Shown here piece by piece: positions 27,501 to 35,057 of a stretch of DNA of 64,000 nucleotides. The notes beneath the pieces are model-generated. The model was not told the DNA's origin, ran no database searches, and saw only the letters and a program-made list of their open reading frames with translations. The translations under genes were made by a program, and so were the position numbers. The stretch's first letter is position 1. Each line of letters opens with the position of its first letter. The stretch lies in the NCBI RefSeq assembly GCF_900167455.1, contig NZ_FUWJ01000006.1, forward strand, positions 62,001-126,000, read 5' to 3'. This DNA is from Enhydrobacter aerosaccus. GTDB lineage: Bacteria; Pseudomonadota; Alphaproteobacteria; Reyranellales; Reyranellaceae.

Positions 27501-27786
27501 ATTGGGTGATGCCACGACAGCGGCGCTCGAAGCGGGTTTCGTGCGCTGCCGCCCGGTGATCATGACCGCGCTGGCCATGATCATCGGCATGCTGCCGATG
27601 TCCCTCGGCCTGGGCGAGGGTGGCGAACAGAACGCGCCCCTGGGACGCGCGGTGATCGGTGGCCTGATTTTTGCGACGGTTGCAACGCTGATTTTCGTCC
27701 CGGTCGTCTTCAGCTTCGTTCACCGCAAGTACAGCAAGCCATCGTCACCATCCCTCGAGTCCGACGGAGTACCCCATGTCGCCTGA
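24595..27786 (+). CDS. Efflux RND transporter permease subunit
   Basis: 1063-residue RND pump of the AcrB/MdtB-like class. It opens MLNLVRIALTRPYTFVVLAVLIL (TM1), and 'LGGLALAVGILVDDATVTIENI' in TM4 carries the paired Asp residues of the proton relay; 'FLEGVARFLFVPMALAVMFAMAWSYLLSRTLVP' and the C-terminal helices complete twelve membrane segments with two large periplasmic loops. The start is the ATG at 24595 on family length. The adaptor gene overlaps its end by 11 bp. No outer-membrane channel gene is nearby, so it presumably uses a TolC-type protein encoded elsewhere. Confidence 0.94.
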   Translation: MLNLVRIALTRPYTFVVLAVLILIVGPLAALRTPSDIFPEIRIPIIAVVWGYTGLPPDDMSGRVMLQFQRALTTTVNDIEHIEATSYTGIGIVKIFFQPGVNISVANAQVTAISQTVLKQMPPNITPPLILNYNAATVPIVQLALAAQGLTEQAVFDLAINTVRTPLVTVPGAAIPWPFGGKMRQVQIDLDPAALQAHGLSANDVANALAAQNLLTPAGTQKIGSVEYPIQLNNAPRRYEELADLPIYAANGTIVYLRDVAQVRDGAPPQQNIVNVDGQRSVLLQVLKNGAVSTLSIVNGIKQQVEELKKILPENLTVAILGDQSLFIKNAIGGVVFEAVVAAALTSLMILLFLGSWRSTIIIATSIPLAIFAAIASLAAAGETLNIMTLGGLALAVGILVDDATVTIENINYHLERGKGVIAAITDGAQQIATPAFVSTLCICIVFVPMFFLEGVARFLFVPMALAVMFAMAWSYLLSRTLVPTMAAYLLKPHAGHDHGATPTRNPLVAFQRGFERRFEWLRSAYRGLLELALAHRAAFIGGFMAFVAVSFLLVPFLGRNFFPAVDAGQILMHARLPVGTRVEQTAARFADIQKEIRRIIPSDEISTMVTNVGLPVSGINLTYNNTGTVGSQDGEIQIKLTGNHHPTADYVREMRRLLPERFPGVTFSFLPADIISQILNFGAPSPIDIQISSVDSNAAFEHANRLLTRLRQIPGIVDARIQQSRSAPAFDVDVDRTRAQYVGLTTRDVTNSLVVNLAGSSQVQPTYWLNRDNNVSYNIVLQTPQYRLDSLASLANLPIMAPSVSALQVLGGVADIKRDVSNAVVSQFNLDPVVQVYAAVQGRDLGSVAVDVRKVIEELSSQASPKIKSVRLRGQVQTMNSAFVGLLVGLLGAVVLIYLLIVVNFQSWSDPMIIISALPAALAGIVWMLFTTNTTLSVPALTGAIMCMGVATANSVLVVSFAREQLAELGDATTAALEAGFVRCRPVIMTALAMIIGMLPMSLGLGEGGEQNAPLGRAVIGGLIFATVATLIFVPVVFSFVHRKYSKPSSPSLESDGVPHVA

Positions 27787-28957
27787 ACCCTCGTCAGCCA
27801 CCCGCTCGACCGGGCGCCGCGGACTGGCGATCTTCGGCACGGTGGTCGCTCTGGTGCTCGCGGTGATCGTCGTCAATGGCATCTGGGACCGGAATTCCAG
27901 CGCCGCCCGCCTCAAGGAGAGCACGGACGCTCAGGCGGCTCCGACCGTCAGTGTCGTGACGCCGAGCGACGGCCTGAACAACAGCCATCTCGGATTGCCC
28001 GGCCGCCTGGAGGCCTATTACCGGGCGCCCATCTATGCCCGCGTCAGCGGCTTCGTGAAGGCCTGGTATGCCGATATCGGCACGCCCGTCAAAGCAGGCC
28101 AGCTCCTGGCGGAAATCGAGGCGCCGGACCTGGATCAGCAACTCGAGCAGGCCAAGGGCGCGCTCGCTTCGGCCCAGGCTGCCGAGGCGCTGGCCAAGGT
28201 TACGGCGCAGCGCTGGCAGGCGCTCGGGGTGACCAACGCGGTGGCGAAGCAGTCGGTCGACGAGAAACTGGGCGATCTTGGCGTCAAGGAAGCCAACACC
28301 AAGGCAGCGCAGGCGGTCGTCGATCGGCTCCAGGTGCTGTCGGAATTCAAGCGGGTGACGGCGCCGTTCGACGGCATCGTCACCGCCCGCAACACCGATG
28401 TCGGTGCCCTGATCAATGCCGACTCGAGTGCCGGTCTGGCTCTCTTCGTCGTGTCGGATGTGAAGAAGTTGCGCCTGACGATCGCGGTGCCGCAGATCTA
28501 CGTGCCGGCGGTCAAGATCAACTCGAAGGTCGAGATCAGGGTACCGGAACATCCGCGCCGGGTTTATTCCGGGCTGGTCGAGGCATCGTCGCGAGCCGTC
28601 GATGCCGCTTCCGGCACCACGCGCATGCAGGTCGTGGTCGACAATAGTAGCGGCGACCTGATGCCGGGCGCCTTTGCCAATACGCGGATCGAGTTCCCGC
28701 AGGCACTGAAGGTCCTGACCATTCCGTCGGGCGCATTGATTTTCGACGAGAAGGGGCTGCGCGTGGCGACCGTCGATGCCAACAGCAAGGCGGTGCTCAA
28801 GTCCGTGACGATCGCCCGTGATCTCGGTCAGGTCGTCGAGATCAGTGCCGGCCTGTCGCTCGACGATCGCGTCATCGAGAGTCCGCCGGATGGCATTGCG
28901 ACCGGCGATCCGGTCCGGGTAGTCAAGGTGTCCCAGGCCGAACTCAAGAAGCGGTAG
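27776..28957 (+). CDS. Efflux RND transporter periplasmic adaptor subunit
   Basis: 393-residue membrane fusion protein that links the RND pump to an outer-membrane channel. An N-terminal anchor (LAIFGTVVALVLAVIVVNGIW) precedes the lipoyl half-domain 'YARVSGFVKAWYADIGTPVKAGQLLAEIEAPDLD', an alpha-helical hairpin (about residues 115-185), the second lipoyl half VTAPFDGIVTARNTDVG and a beta-barrel. The gene overlaps the permease, which is unusual in order (permease first) but common in alphaproteobacteria. Substrates are unknown. Confidence 0.92.
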   Translation: MSPEPSSATRSTGRRGLAIFGTVVALVLAVIVVNGIWDRNSSAARLKESTDAQAAPTVSVVTPSDGLNNSHLGLPGRLEAYYRAPIYARVSGFVKAWYADIGTPVKAGQLLAEIEAPDLDQQLEQAKGALASAQAAEALAKVTAQRWQALGVTNAVAKQSVDEKLGDLGVKEANTKAAQAVVDRLQVLSEFKRVTAPFDGIVTARNTDVGALINADSSAGLALFVVSDVKKLRLTIAVPQIYVPAVKINSKVEIRVPEHPRRVYSGLVEASSRAVDAASGTTRMQVVVDNSSGDLMPGAFANTRIEFPQALKVLTIPSGALIFDEKGLRVATVDANSKAVLKSVTIARDLGQVVEISAGLSLDDRVIESPPDGIATGDPVRVVKVSQAELKKR

Positions 28958-28969
28958 CGCCTCGCGGCA

Positions 28970-29824
28970 CTACTTGCGCTTGGGGCGCAGCGCCTCCCAC
29001 TGCTCGTCGGTCCAATCCAGCATGGCCTGCGTGCTGGCGCCGCCACCGCCGGACTGCAGCATCTTGCCGCCGTCGATCACGACCGCATCGCCGTTGATAT
29101 AGGCGGCGCCGTCGCTCACCAGGAAAGCGGCGAGGTTGGCCAACTCTTCGTGCTCGCCCACGCGTCGCAGCGGGATCGTCTTCACCAGTTCTTCGTTGCC
29201 GCCGCGCTCCTTGGGCATGAGTCGGCTCCACGCTCCTTCGGTCGGGAAGGGGCCCGGGACGATGGCGCAGGTGCGGATGCCCTTAGGGCCCCATTCGACG
29301 GCCAGGCTCTTGGTCATGGCCAGGACGCCCGCCTTCGCCATCGAGGAGGGGACAGTGAAGGGCGCGCCGGTCAGCGACGATACGGTCAGGATCGACATCA
29401 CCACCCGATCCCGCAGGCCGGCGTCAATCCAGCGTCGGCCGGCCGCGACCGTGCAATAGGCCGAGCCGTGCAGCACGATCCCCAGCACGGCGTCGATCGC
29501 GCGGGTGGACAGCTTGTGGGTCTGCGCCAGGATCTGACCGGCTGCATTGTTGACGAGGATATCGAGCGGCCGCTTGGCCCAGATCGTATCCATCATCGCT
29601 TCGACGGCGTCGGGGATGCGTACATCGCACCCGACGGCCTCGATCTCGCCGCCGGTTTCCTTGGCAAGTTCATCGACCGTCTGCTTGAGCACGTCCTCGC
29701 GCCGACCGCAGATAACGACATTCGCGCCGAGTTCGAGGAAGCGATGGGTCATCGAGCGGCCGAGACCGGTGCCGCCCCCGGTCACGAGAATGCGTTTGCC
29801 CTTCAGCAGATCCGGTTGGAACAT
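28970..29824 (-). CDS. SDR family oxidoreductase, 2,4-dienoyl-CoA reductase-like
   Basis: 284-residue SDR. TGGGTGLG binds cofactor and NNAAG is present, but the catalytic region reads VPSSMAKAGV: the usual Tyr of YxxxK is Ser while Lys is kept. That substitution, with 'KSLAVEWGPKGIR' and the PGPFPTEG loop, is typical of 2,4-dienoyl-CoA reductases and related peroxisomal-type SDRs, where a different residue donates the proton. It would reduce unsaturated acyl-CoAs. It follows the CaiB CoA-transferase gene by 9 bp in the same operon. The start is ATG with a GGAGG ribosome-binding site. Confidence 0.88.
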   Translation of the reverse strand: MFQPDLLKGKRILVTGGGTGLGRSMTHRFLELGANVVICGRREDVLKQTVDELAKETGGEIEAVGCDVRIPDAVEAMMDTIWAKRPLDILVNNAAGQILAQTHKLSTRAIDAVLGIVLHGSAYCTVAAGRRWIDAGLRDRVVMSILTVSSLTGAPFTVPSSMAKAGVLAMTKSLAVEWGPKGIRTCAIVPGPFPTEGAWSRLMPKERGGNEELVKTIPLRRVGEHEELANLAAFLVSDGAAYINGDAVVIDGGKMLQSGGGGASTQAMLDWTDEQWEALRPKRK

Positions 29825-29833
29825 CGCTTCCTC

Positions 29834-31042
29834 CTAGTTTTTCTTGATTTCTTCCAACGCGATACCCGTGGCGATCAGCTTGTCGATCTCCTGCGCCGTG
29901 AAGCCACGCTCGGCAAGAACGGCGCGCGTATCGAGGCCGAACTTCTTCGGCTTGCTGCGGACCTGCGCCGGCGTCCGCGACAGCTTCACGGGATTGCCGA
30001 CATTGCGATAGCCGTCCTTCTCCCACACCATGTTGCGGTGCCTGGTGTGAGGATGCTCCATCACATCGGGCACCTCCAGCACCGCGCCCGACGGTACGCC
30101 GCCCTTCATCAATTCCTGCGAGAAGGTCTCGGCGTCGCGGTCCTTCAGGAGTTCGCGCAGCTCGGCTTCGAGCGCCGGCTTGTTAGCGACGCGGTCCTTG
30201 TTGGTCTTGAAGCGGGGATCGTCGGCGAGCTCCGGCTTGCCAAGCATCTGGGTCAGCTTGCGGAACTGTCCGTCATTCCCGGCGCCGACGACGATGTTGC
30301 GGGTCCTGGTCGGGAAGTTGGAATAGGGGGCCAGGCTGCCATGGCTGTTACCGACCAGCTTCGGCTTCTGGCCCGCTACGAAATAGTTCGGCGCATGAGG
30401 CTGGTGCAGTGCGACCGCGCTGTCATAGAGCGTGGCATCGACGAACTGGCCCTTGCCGGAACGATTGCGCTCGTAGAGCGCCATGAGGATGCCGATGCAG
30501 GCGTTCATGCCCGTCGAGAGATCGACCACCGGTACGCCGATCCGTACCGGGCCGCTGTCCGGTGACCCATTGACCGAAACCAGGCCAGCCGAGGCCTGGA
30601 CCATGGCATCGTAGCCCGGAAAGCCGCCCAGCGGGCCATCGGCGCCGAAGCCCGACACGCGCGCATGGACGAGGCGCGGGAACTTCTTGGACAGGGTGTC
30701 GGCGTAGCCGATGCCCCACTTCTCCATGGTCCCGGTCTTGAAGTTGTCGATCAGCACGTCGGTGTCTTCGAGCAGCCGTAGCAGCACGTCGCGGCCTTCG
30801 GGCTTGGACAGGTCGAGCGCCATGGTGCGCTTGTTGCGGTTGATACCGGCGAAGTAGGCCGAGATGCCTTCCTTGTCGAAAGGCGGTCCCCAGCCACGCG
30901 TCTCGTCGCCCTGCGGCGGCTCGATCTTGATCACCTCGGCCCCATGATCGGCCAGCATCTGACCGCAATAGGGGCCCCCCAGAACGCGCGACAGATCGAC
31001 AACCTTCAGCCCTTCCAACGCACCCTTGCTGCCCTCAGGCAT
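29834..31042 (-). CDS. CaiB/BaiF family (class III) CoA-transferase
   Basis: 402-residue family III CoA-transferase. 'VVDLSRVLGGPYCGQMLADHGAEVIKIE' is the N-terminal signature; the catalytic Asp lies in FPGYDAMVQA, and the C-terminal 'GVPSGAVLEVPDVMEHPH' is conserved. It moves CoA between a donor (such as succinyl-CoA) and a carboxylic acid. Co-transcribed upstream of a DECR-like SDR, it probably activates an acid that is then reduced or processed as the thioester. Confidence 0.92.
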   Translation of the reverse strand: MPEGSKGALEGLKVVDLSRVLGGPYCGQMLADHGAEVIKIEPPQGDETRGWGPPFDKEGISAYFAGINRNKRTMALDLSKPEGRDVLLRLLEDTDVLIDNFKTGTMEKWGIGYADTLSKKFPRLVHARVSGFGADGPLGGFPGYDAMVQASAGLVSVNGSPDSGPVRIGVPVVDLSTGMNACIGILMALYERNRSGKGQFVDATLYDSAVALHQPHAPNYFVAGQKPKLVGNSHGSLAPYSNFPTRTRNIVVGAGNDGQFRKLTQMLGKPELADDPRFKTNKDRVANKPALEAELRELLKDRDAETFSQELMKGGVPSGAVLEVPDVMEHPHTRHRNMVWEKDGYRNVGNPVKLSRTPAQVRSKPKKFGLDTRAVLAERGFTAQEIDKLIATGIALEEIKKN

Positions 31043-31250
31043 CTCGTTCCACTCCTCGAACTCGAACCGAAGGCGGGGTTATAGACCATCAACCGTAGCA
31101 CCGGTACCGTTCGGCCATGATCGAACGCGAACCGGATATCGCCACGCAAGACAGTGCCCGGACAATCTGTTCCGGCTGAGGTCATCGGTTGATTGCGCAG
31201 TCCAACCGTTGCCCCAGCGGTTTCAGCGGCGTCGAGGAGGAGGAGTTTCG

Positions 31251-32426
31251 ATGTTGAACGGCATCCATGGTCATCAGGACATCGAGCGTGTCGTCTACGG
31301 TCGTCCCGCCGGTGCGGCCGTGCTGGCGGAGGCGGAGCGGCTCGGGGCCGAGCGGGTCTTCCTGACGACTTCGAAGTCCGTGGCGTCGACTGAACTGCTT
31401 GCGAGCATCAAGCAGAGCATTGGGCACCGCTGCGCCGGCGTCTATGGCGGCATCACCGCGCACTCACCGCGTTCTTGCGTGATCGAAGGCGCCCGGCTGG
31501 CAACGCAGGCGAAGGCGGACCTCATCGTGGCCGTGGGTGGTGGCTCGGTGATCGACGCCACGAAGGTGATGCTGATCGCCTTGTGGCAGGGGGCGGAGTC
31601 CATCGAAGACCTTGATCGCTACCGCGCGGGCAGGCCGAAGGAAGGGGCGGCTCCTCCTGCGGAAGCGATCAGGCCACCGGCCAACGCGATCCGGATGCTC
31701 GCTGTGCCGACCACGCTCTCGGCGGCGGAGTTCAACGCTTTCGCCGGCATCACCGATACCCGCTACGGGATCAAGGAGAGCTTTGGCCACCGCTTGATCG
31801 TGCCGCGCGTGATCGTGCTCGATCCGGCAGCGACACTCGCCACGCCGATGGATCTGATGCTATCGACAGGACTCAAGGCCGTCGATCACGCGGTCGAGCG
31901 GCTGTGCTCGCAGCAAGCCCATCCTTTCGTGCTCGGCACGTCCACCGAAGCGCTCAAGCTCCTGGCTGCGGCGTTACCGGCGCACAAGGCCAAGCCGGAC
32001 GATATGGAAACGCGCCTCAACCTCCAGTTCGGCATGTGGCTGTCGATCGGCGCCGGCACGTCGGGCGTCGGCGTGGGCGCCAGTCACGGCATTGGCCATG
32101 TGCTCGGCGCCGCCTGTCACGTGCCGCATGGCCATACCTCCTGCGTGATGCTGCCGTCGGTTCTGCGGTGGAACCTGCCCGCCAACGCCGACCGGCAGAA
32201 GCGCGTAAGCGAGGCGTTCGGTCGGCCCGGCGTGGCAGCGGCCGATCTGATTGCCGAACTGGTCCAGTCCCTGGGATTGCCTCGACGGCTGTCAGATGTC
32301 GGTGTGGGCCGTGATCGCTTCCGCGAAGTCGCGGAAAAGTCGATGCACGATCGGGCGGTGCTGAACAATCCGCGGCCGATTACGCAACCAGCCCAGGTGA
32401 TGGAGATCCTCGAACTCGCCGCCTGA
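31251..32426 (+). CDS. Iron-containing alcohol dehydrogenase (maleylacetate reductase-like)
   Basis: 391-residue group III dehydrogenase. VAVGGGSVIDATKVM binds NAD(P); VPTTLSAAEFNAFAGIT resembles the maleylacetate reductase subgroup. The metal ligands are in 'LKAVDHAVERL' (Asp/His), 'SHGIGHVLGAACHVPHGHTSCVMLP' (His residues). The start is the ATG at 31251 behind a very strong GAGGAGGAGGAG ribosome-binding site. It stands between a CaiB operon and a CmcJ-like gene without ring-cleavage genes nearby, so an alcohol or semialdehyde substrate is as likely as maleylacetate. Confidence 0.9.
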   Translation: MLNGIHGHQDIERVVYGRPAGAAVLAEAERLGAERVFLTTSKSVASTELLASIKQSIGHRCAGVYGGITAHSPRSCVIEGARLATQAKADLIVAVGGGSVIDATKVMLIALWQGAESIEDLDRYRAGRPKEGAAPPAEAIRPPANAIRMLAVPTTLSAAEFNAFAGITDTRYGIKESFGHRLIVPRVIVLDPAATLATPMDLMLSTGLKAVDHAVERLCSQQAHPFVLGTSTEALKLLAAALPAHKAKPDDMETRLNLQFGMWLSIGAGTSGVGVGASHGIGHVLGAACHVPHGHTSCVMLPSVLRWNLPANADRQKRVSEAFGRPGVAAADLIAELVQSLGLPRRLSDVGVGRDRFREVAEKSMHDRAVLNNPRPITQPAQVMEILELAA

Positions 32427-32523
32427 CGGGGCAGCATGACTACATGAATTCTTCTCGCCCGGCGCGCTCCTTGGCGGAGCTATCCTCGTATCCGATATGG
32501 GACAGCCGGAGTCAGGAGCGGTC

Positions 32524-33378
32524 ATGCAGACAGCTACGGTTACCGAACAGGGACGCGCCAGCCCGATGCCCGCGCAGTGGGTGGAGGCACCCGTCAACTA
32601 TCTCGCCGATCTCAGCATCAAGCCCGTCACCTACAATCCGCCAGCCGGGACGGGGGTGCCGCGGCGCGAGGGAAACTACAGGGACTTCTTCGTGCGCGTC
32701 CATGACGCGCGGCCCTACGCGGCCAGCCTGTCGCTGGACAAGCAGGCTTTCATCCTTGCCCGGCACGACACGCACGTGCGGGACTTCTACGACGAGGCGG
32801 ACCTGCGGTCGGTGTACTTCCCCGAGGTCGAGGCCCTGATCAAGCGCGAGACGGGAGCGTCCAAGGTGGTCGTCTTCGACCATACGATCCGGACCGCCGA
32901 CCGCGCGGTCGAGCGTGGGCTGCGGACTCCCGTGCGCAGCGTTCACAACGACTACACCGAACGGTCAGGGCCGCAGCGCGTGCGCGATCTGCTGCCTGCG
33001 GATGAAGCCGAGGCTCGTCTGCGCAAGCGCTTTGCGGAGTACAACGTGTGGCGGAACATTGCGCACGATCCCATCGAGATGGCGCCCTTGGGATTCGTCG
33101 ATGCCGGCACGATCGCGCCGCGTGATCTCGCCGTGTGCGACCTGGTCTATGCCGACCGCGTGGGGGAGATCTATCAGGGCGTGTACAACGCCGATCATCG
33201 CTGGCACTACTTCCCGTCGATGACGCGGGAGGAAGCGATCCTCATCAAGTGCTACGATTCGGTGACGGACGGCCGGGCGCGCTTCTCGCTGCATTCGGCC
33301 TTCGACGATCCGACGTCACCCACCGATCCCAGGCCGCGTCAGAGCATCGAGGTCAGGACCTTCGCCTTCTTCGACTGA
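32524..33378 (+). CDS. CmcJ/NvfI family oxidoreductase, second copy
   Basis: 284-residue paralogue of the protein at 1222-2067. Both share FDHT near the middle, then H-x-D (VHNDYTERSGPQRVRDLLP here), NVWR, 'CDLVYADRVGEIY', HRWHYFP and the C-terminal RQSIEVRTF. The H-x-D and distal His suit a non-haem Fe(II)/2-oxoglutarate enzyme, as shown for some family members. The ATG at 32524 has GGAG six bases upstream. It is 97 bp downstream of the iron alcohol dehydrogenase and may share its transcript. The substrate is unknown. Confidence 0.85.
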   Translation: MQTATVTEQGRASPMPAQWVEAPVNYLADLSIKPVTYNPPAGTGVPRREGNYRDFFVRVHDARPYAASLSLDKQAFILARHDTHVRDFYDEADLRSVYFPEVEALIKRETGASKVVVFDHTIRTADRAVERGLRTPVRSVHNDYTERSGPQRVRDLLPADEAEARLRKRFAEYNVWRNIAHDPIEMAPLGFVDAGTIAPRDLAVCDLVYADRVGEIYQGVYNADHRWHYFPSMTREEAILIKCYDSVTDGRARFSLHSAFDDPTSPTDPRPRQSIEVRTFAFFD

Positions 33379-33400
33379 CGCCTTGTTCGAGTGACGGCGG

Positions 33401-34120
33401 TCAGGAGCGCGCGATCTCCTCCAGGTGCTCGGCCAGCTCCTCGGGCTTGCTGTAGAAGGGCGTGTGGCCGCATTCCATGGTGATCACCTTGCACGGCAGG
33501 GTCTTCACCATCGTGCGCTGCCGGGCGATACGCACGGCATTGTCCTGCGTGCACTCGATGTACCAGCGCGGGACCGAGCCGAAGCGGTCATCGGTCAGGC
33601 TGACCGGCGTGGTCGAGATCGAGATGGGTTGGGGCCGTAGACGCTCCATCGCGCGATAGCGATCTTCCGGGGAGACGTCGGCATAGAACAGCACCGGCAA
33701 TTGTGCCCGCGCGAAGGTATAGGTGAGACCGTCCGGGCTCAGCTCGCGCGAACGACGGAACAGCGCATCGGGATCGTCGCCCGTCATTTCACGGCTGGTC
33801 TTGCCCGACGGCGGCATCAATCCGCAGACATAGACAAGCGCCTTGATCTTGCGCCGGCGCGCTTCAGCGACCTGGCTGATGGTCACGCCACCCAAGGCGT
33901 GGCCGACCAGGATGACGGGCTCTTCCATCTTGTCGAGAAGGCGCGAGATCCTCTCGACATTGTCCGCCAGCGTGACGCTGGCCGGCGGAGTCTGATCCTT
34001 GCCAAGGCCGGGCAAGTCGGGTGTGCAAACCTTGTGTCCGTGTCCTTCCAGGATCGGCTTTACCTTTTCCCAGCACCAACCGCCGTGCGAAGCACCGTGA
34101 ACGAGGATGAAGGTCGCCAT
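33401..34120 (-). CDS. Alpha/beta fold hydrolase lacking the nucleophile serine
   Basis: 239-residue member of the SABP2/hydroxynitrile-lyase/MES-like group: opens FILVHGASHGGWCWEKV, with CTQDNAV (Asp region) and CGHTPFYSKPEEL (His region). The nucleophile elbow is GHALGG; the codon is GCC, so the expected Ser is Ala. This predicts loss of normal esterase activity, leaving a lyase-like, binding or regulatory role. It starts 2 bp after the upstream SDR gene and is co-transcribed. A sequencing error would have to change the codon's first base to restore Ser. Confidence 0.87.
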   Translation of the reverse strand: MATFILVHGASHGGWCWEKVKPILEGHGHKVCTPDLPGLGKDQTPPASVTLADNVERISRLLDKMEEPVILVGHALGGVTISQVAEARRRKIKALVYVCGLMPPSGKTSREMTGDDPDALFRRSRELSPDGLTYTFARAQLPVLFYADVSPEDRYRAMERLRPQPISISTTPVSLTDDRFGSVPRWYIECTQDNAVRIARQRTMVKTLPCKVITMECGHTPFYSKPEELAEHLEEIARS

Positions 34121-34122
34121 CG

Positions 34123-34977
34123 TCAGCTGCGTCCTACAACGGTGCGGGCACCGGCGGCCGGTACGAAGAAGTCCGGCATCAGCGACGAGCCGGGCGAGAC
34201 GGCATACTGGTCGAAATCGGTCACGCCTTCCGCGGTCAGCACCTCGTCATCGATGAAGAAATTGCCGCTGCAGCTCCGGGCGGCGCGGTTGAAGATGGCA
34301 TAGGCGGCGTCGGCCATGATCTCTGGCTTGCGGCAGTGCTTCATGCCTTCCTCACCGCCCAGAACGTTCTGAATGGCGGCGGTCGCTATGCCTGTACGCG
34401 GCCAGAGGCAGTTGAAGGCGATGCCCTTGTCCTTGAACTCCTCGGCCATGGCCCAGGCGTAGATCGACATGGAGTACTTGGCGAGCGTGTAGGCCGGGTG
34501 GGAGGCGAACCACTTCAGGTCGAAATCCAGCGGTGGGGAGAGGTTGAGGACATGCGGATTTACGGCCTTGGACAAGTGGGGGATGCATTTCTGCGACGCA
34601 AGGAACGTGCCGCGAGCGTTGATCTGATGCATCAGGTCGTAGCGCTTCATCGGCGTGGCGAGTGTGCCGGTCAGGCTGATGGCGCTGGCATTGTTGACCA
34701 GGATGTCGATGCCGCCGAATTTGGTAACCGTTTCATGGACGGCACCTTCGACCGCCTGTTCGTCGCGGATGTCGCAGATCAGCGGAAGCGCTTTCCCTCC
34801 GGCCTTCTCGATCGCCTCCGCGGCGGTGAAGATCGTTCCCGGCAGGCGAGGATCGGGTGTCGCGGTCTTCGCCGCGATCGCGATGTTGGCGCCGTCGCGG
34901 GCGGCACGCAAAGCGATGGCGAGGCCAATACCGCGACTAGCGCCGGTCACGAACAGCGTCTTGTTAGCCAGGCTCAT
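34123..34977 (-). CDS. SDR family oxidoreductase (HSDL2-like)
   Basis: 284-residue short-chain dehydrogenase resembling bacterial homologues of hydroxysteroid dehydrogenase-like 2. TGASRGIG and NNASA are present; the active site YTLAKYSM keeps Tyr and Lys, and the stretch 'NPHVLNLSPPLDFDLKWFASHPAYT' and WPRTGIATAAIQN are typical of this subgroup. Substrates in the family are poorly known; fatty-acyl or sterol-like molecules are suspected. First gene of a two-gene operon with the Ser-less hydrolase. Confidence 0.9.
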   Translation of the reverse strand: MSLANKTLFVTGASRGIGLAIALRAARDGANIAIAAKTATPDPRLPGTIFTAAEAIEKAGGKALPLICDIRDEQAVEGAVHETVTKFGGIDILVNNASAISLTGTLATPMKRYDLMHQINARGTFLASQKCIPHLSKAVNPHVLNLSPPLDFDLKWFASHPAYTLAKYSMSIYAWAMAEEFKDKGIAFNCLWPRTGIATAAIQNVLGGEEGMKHCRKPEIMADAAYAIFNRAARSCSGNFFIDDEVLTAEGVTDFDQYAVSPGSSLMPDFFVPAAGARTVVGRS

Positions 34978-35057
34978 GCATTCCCCAAGATTCCCTTGGG
35001 TCTATAGCGGCCGCTCGTTCACGCCGCTAGTCTCGGTACGTCGCAGGGGAGGCATGC

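Noticed and set aside
25909-27723. 604-codon minus-strand open frame
   Set aside because: Antisense to the RND permease; composition is Arg/Asp/Gln-rich with no recognisable fold or ribosome-binding site.
31251-32426. Firm assignment as maleylacetate reductase
   Set aside because: The dehydrogenase resembles that subgroup but no aromatic ring-cleavage gene is nearby, so only the broader family is claimed.
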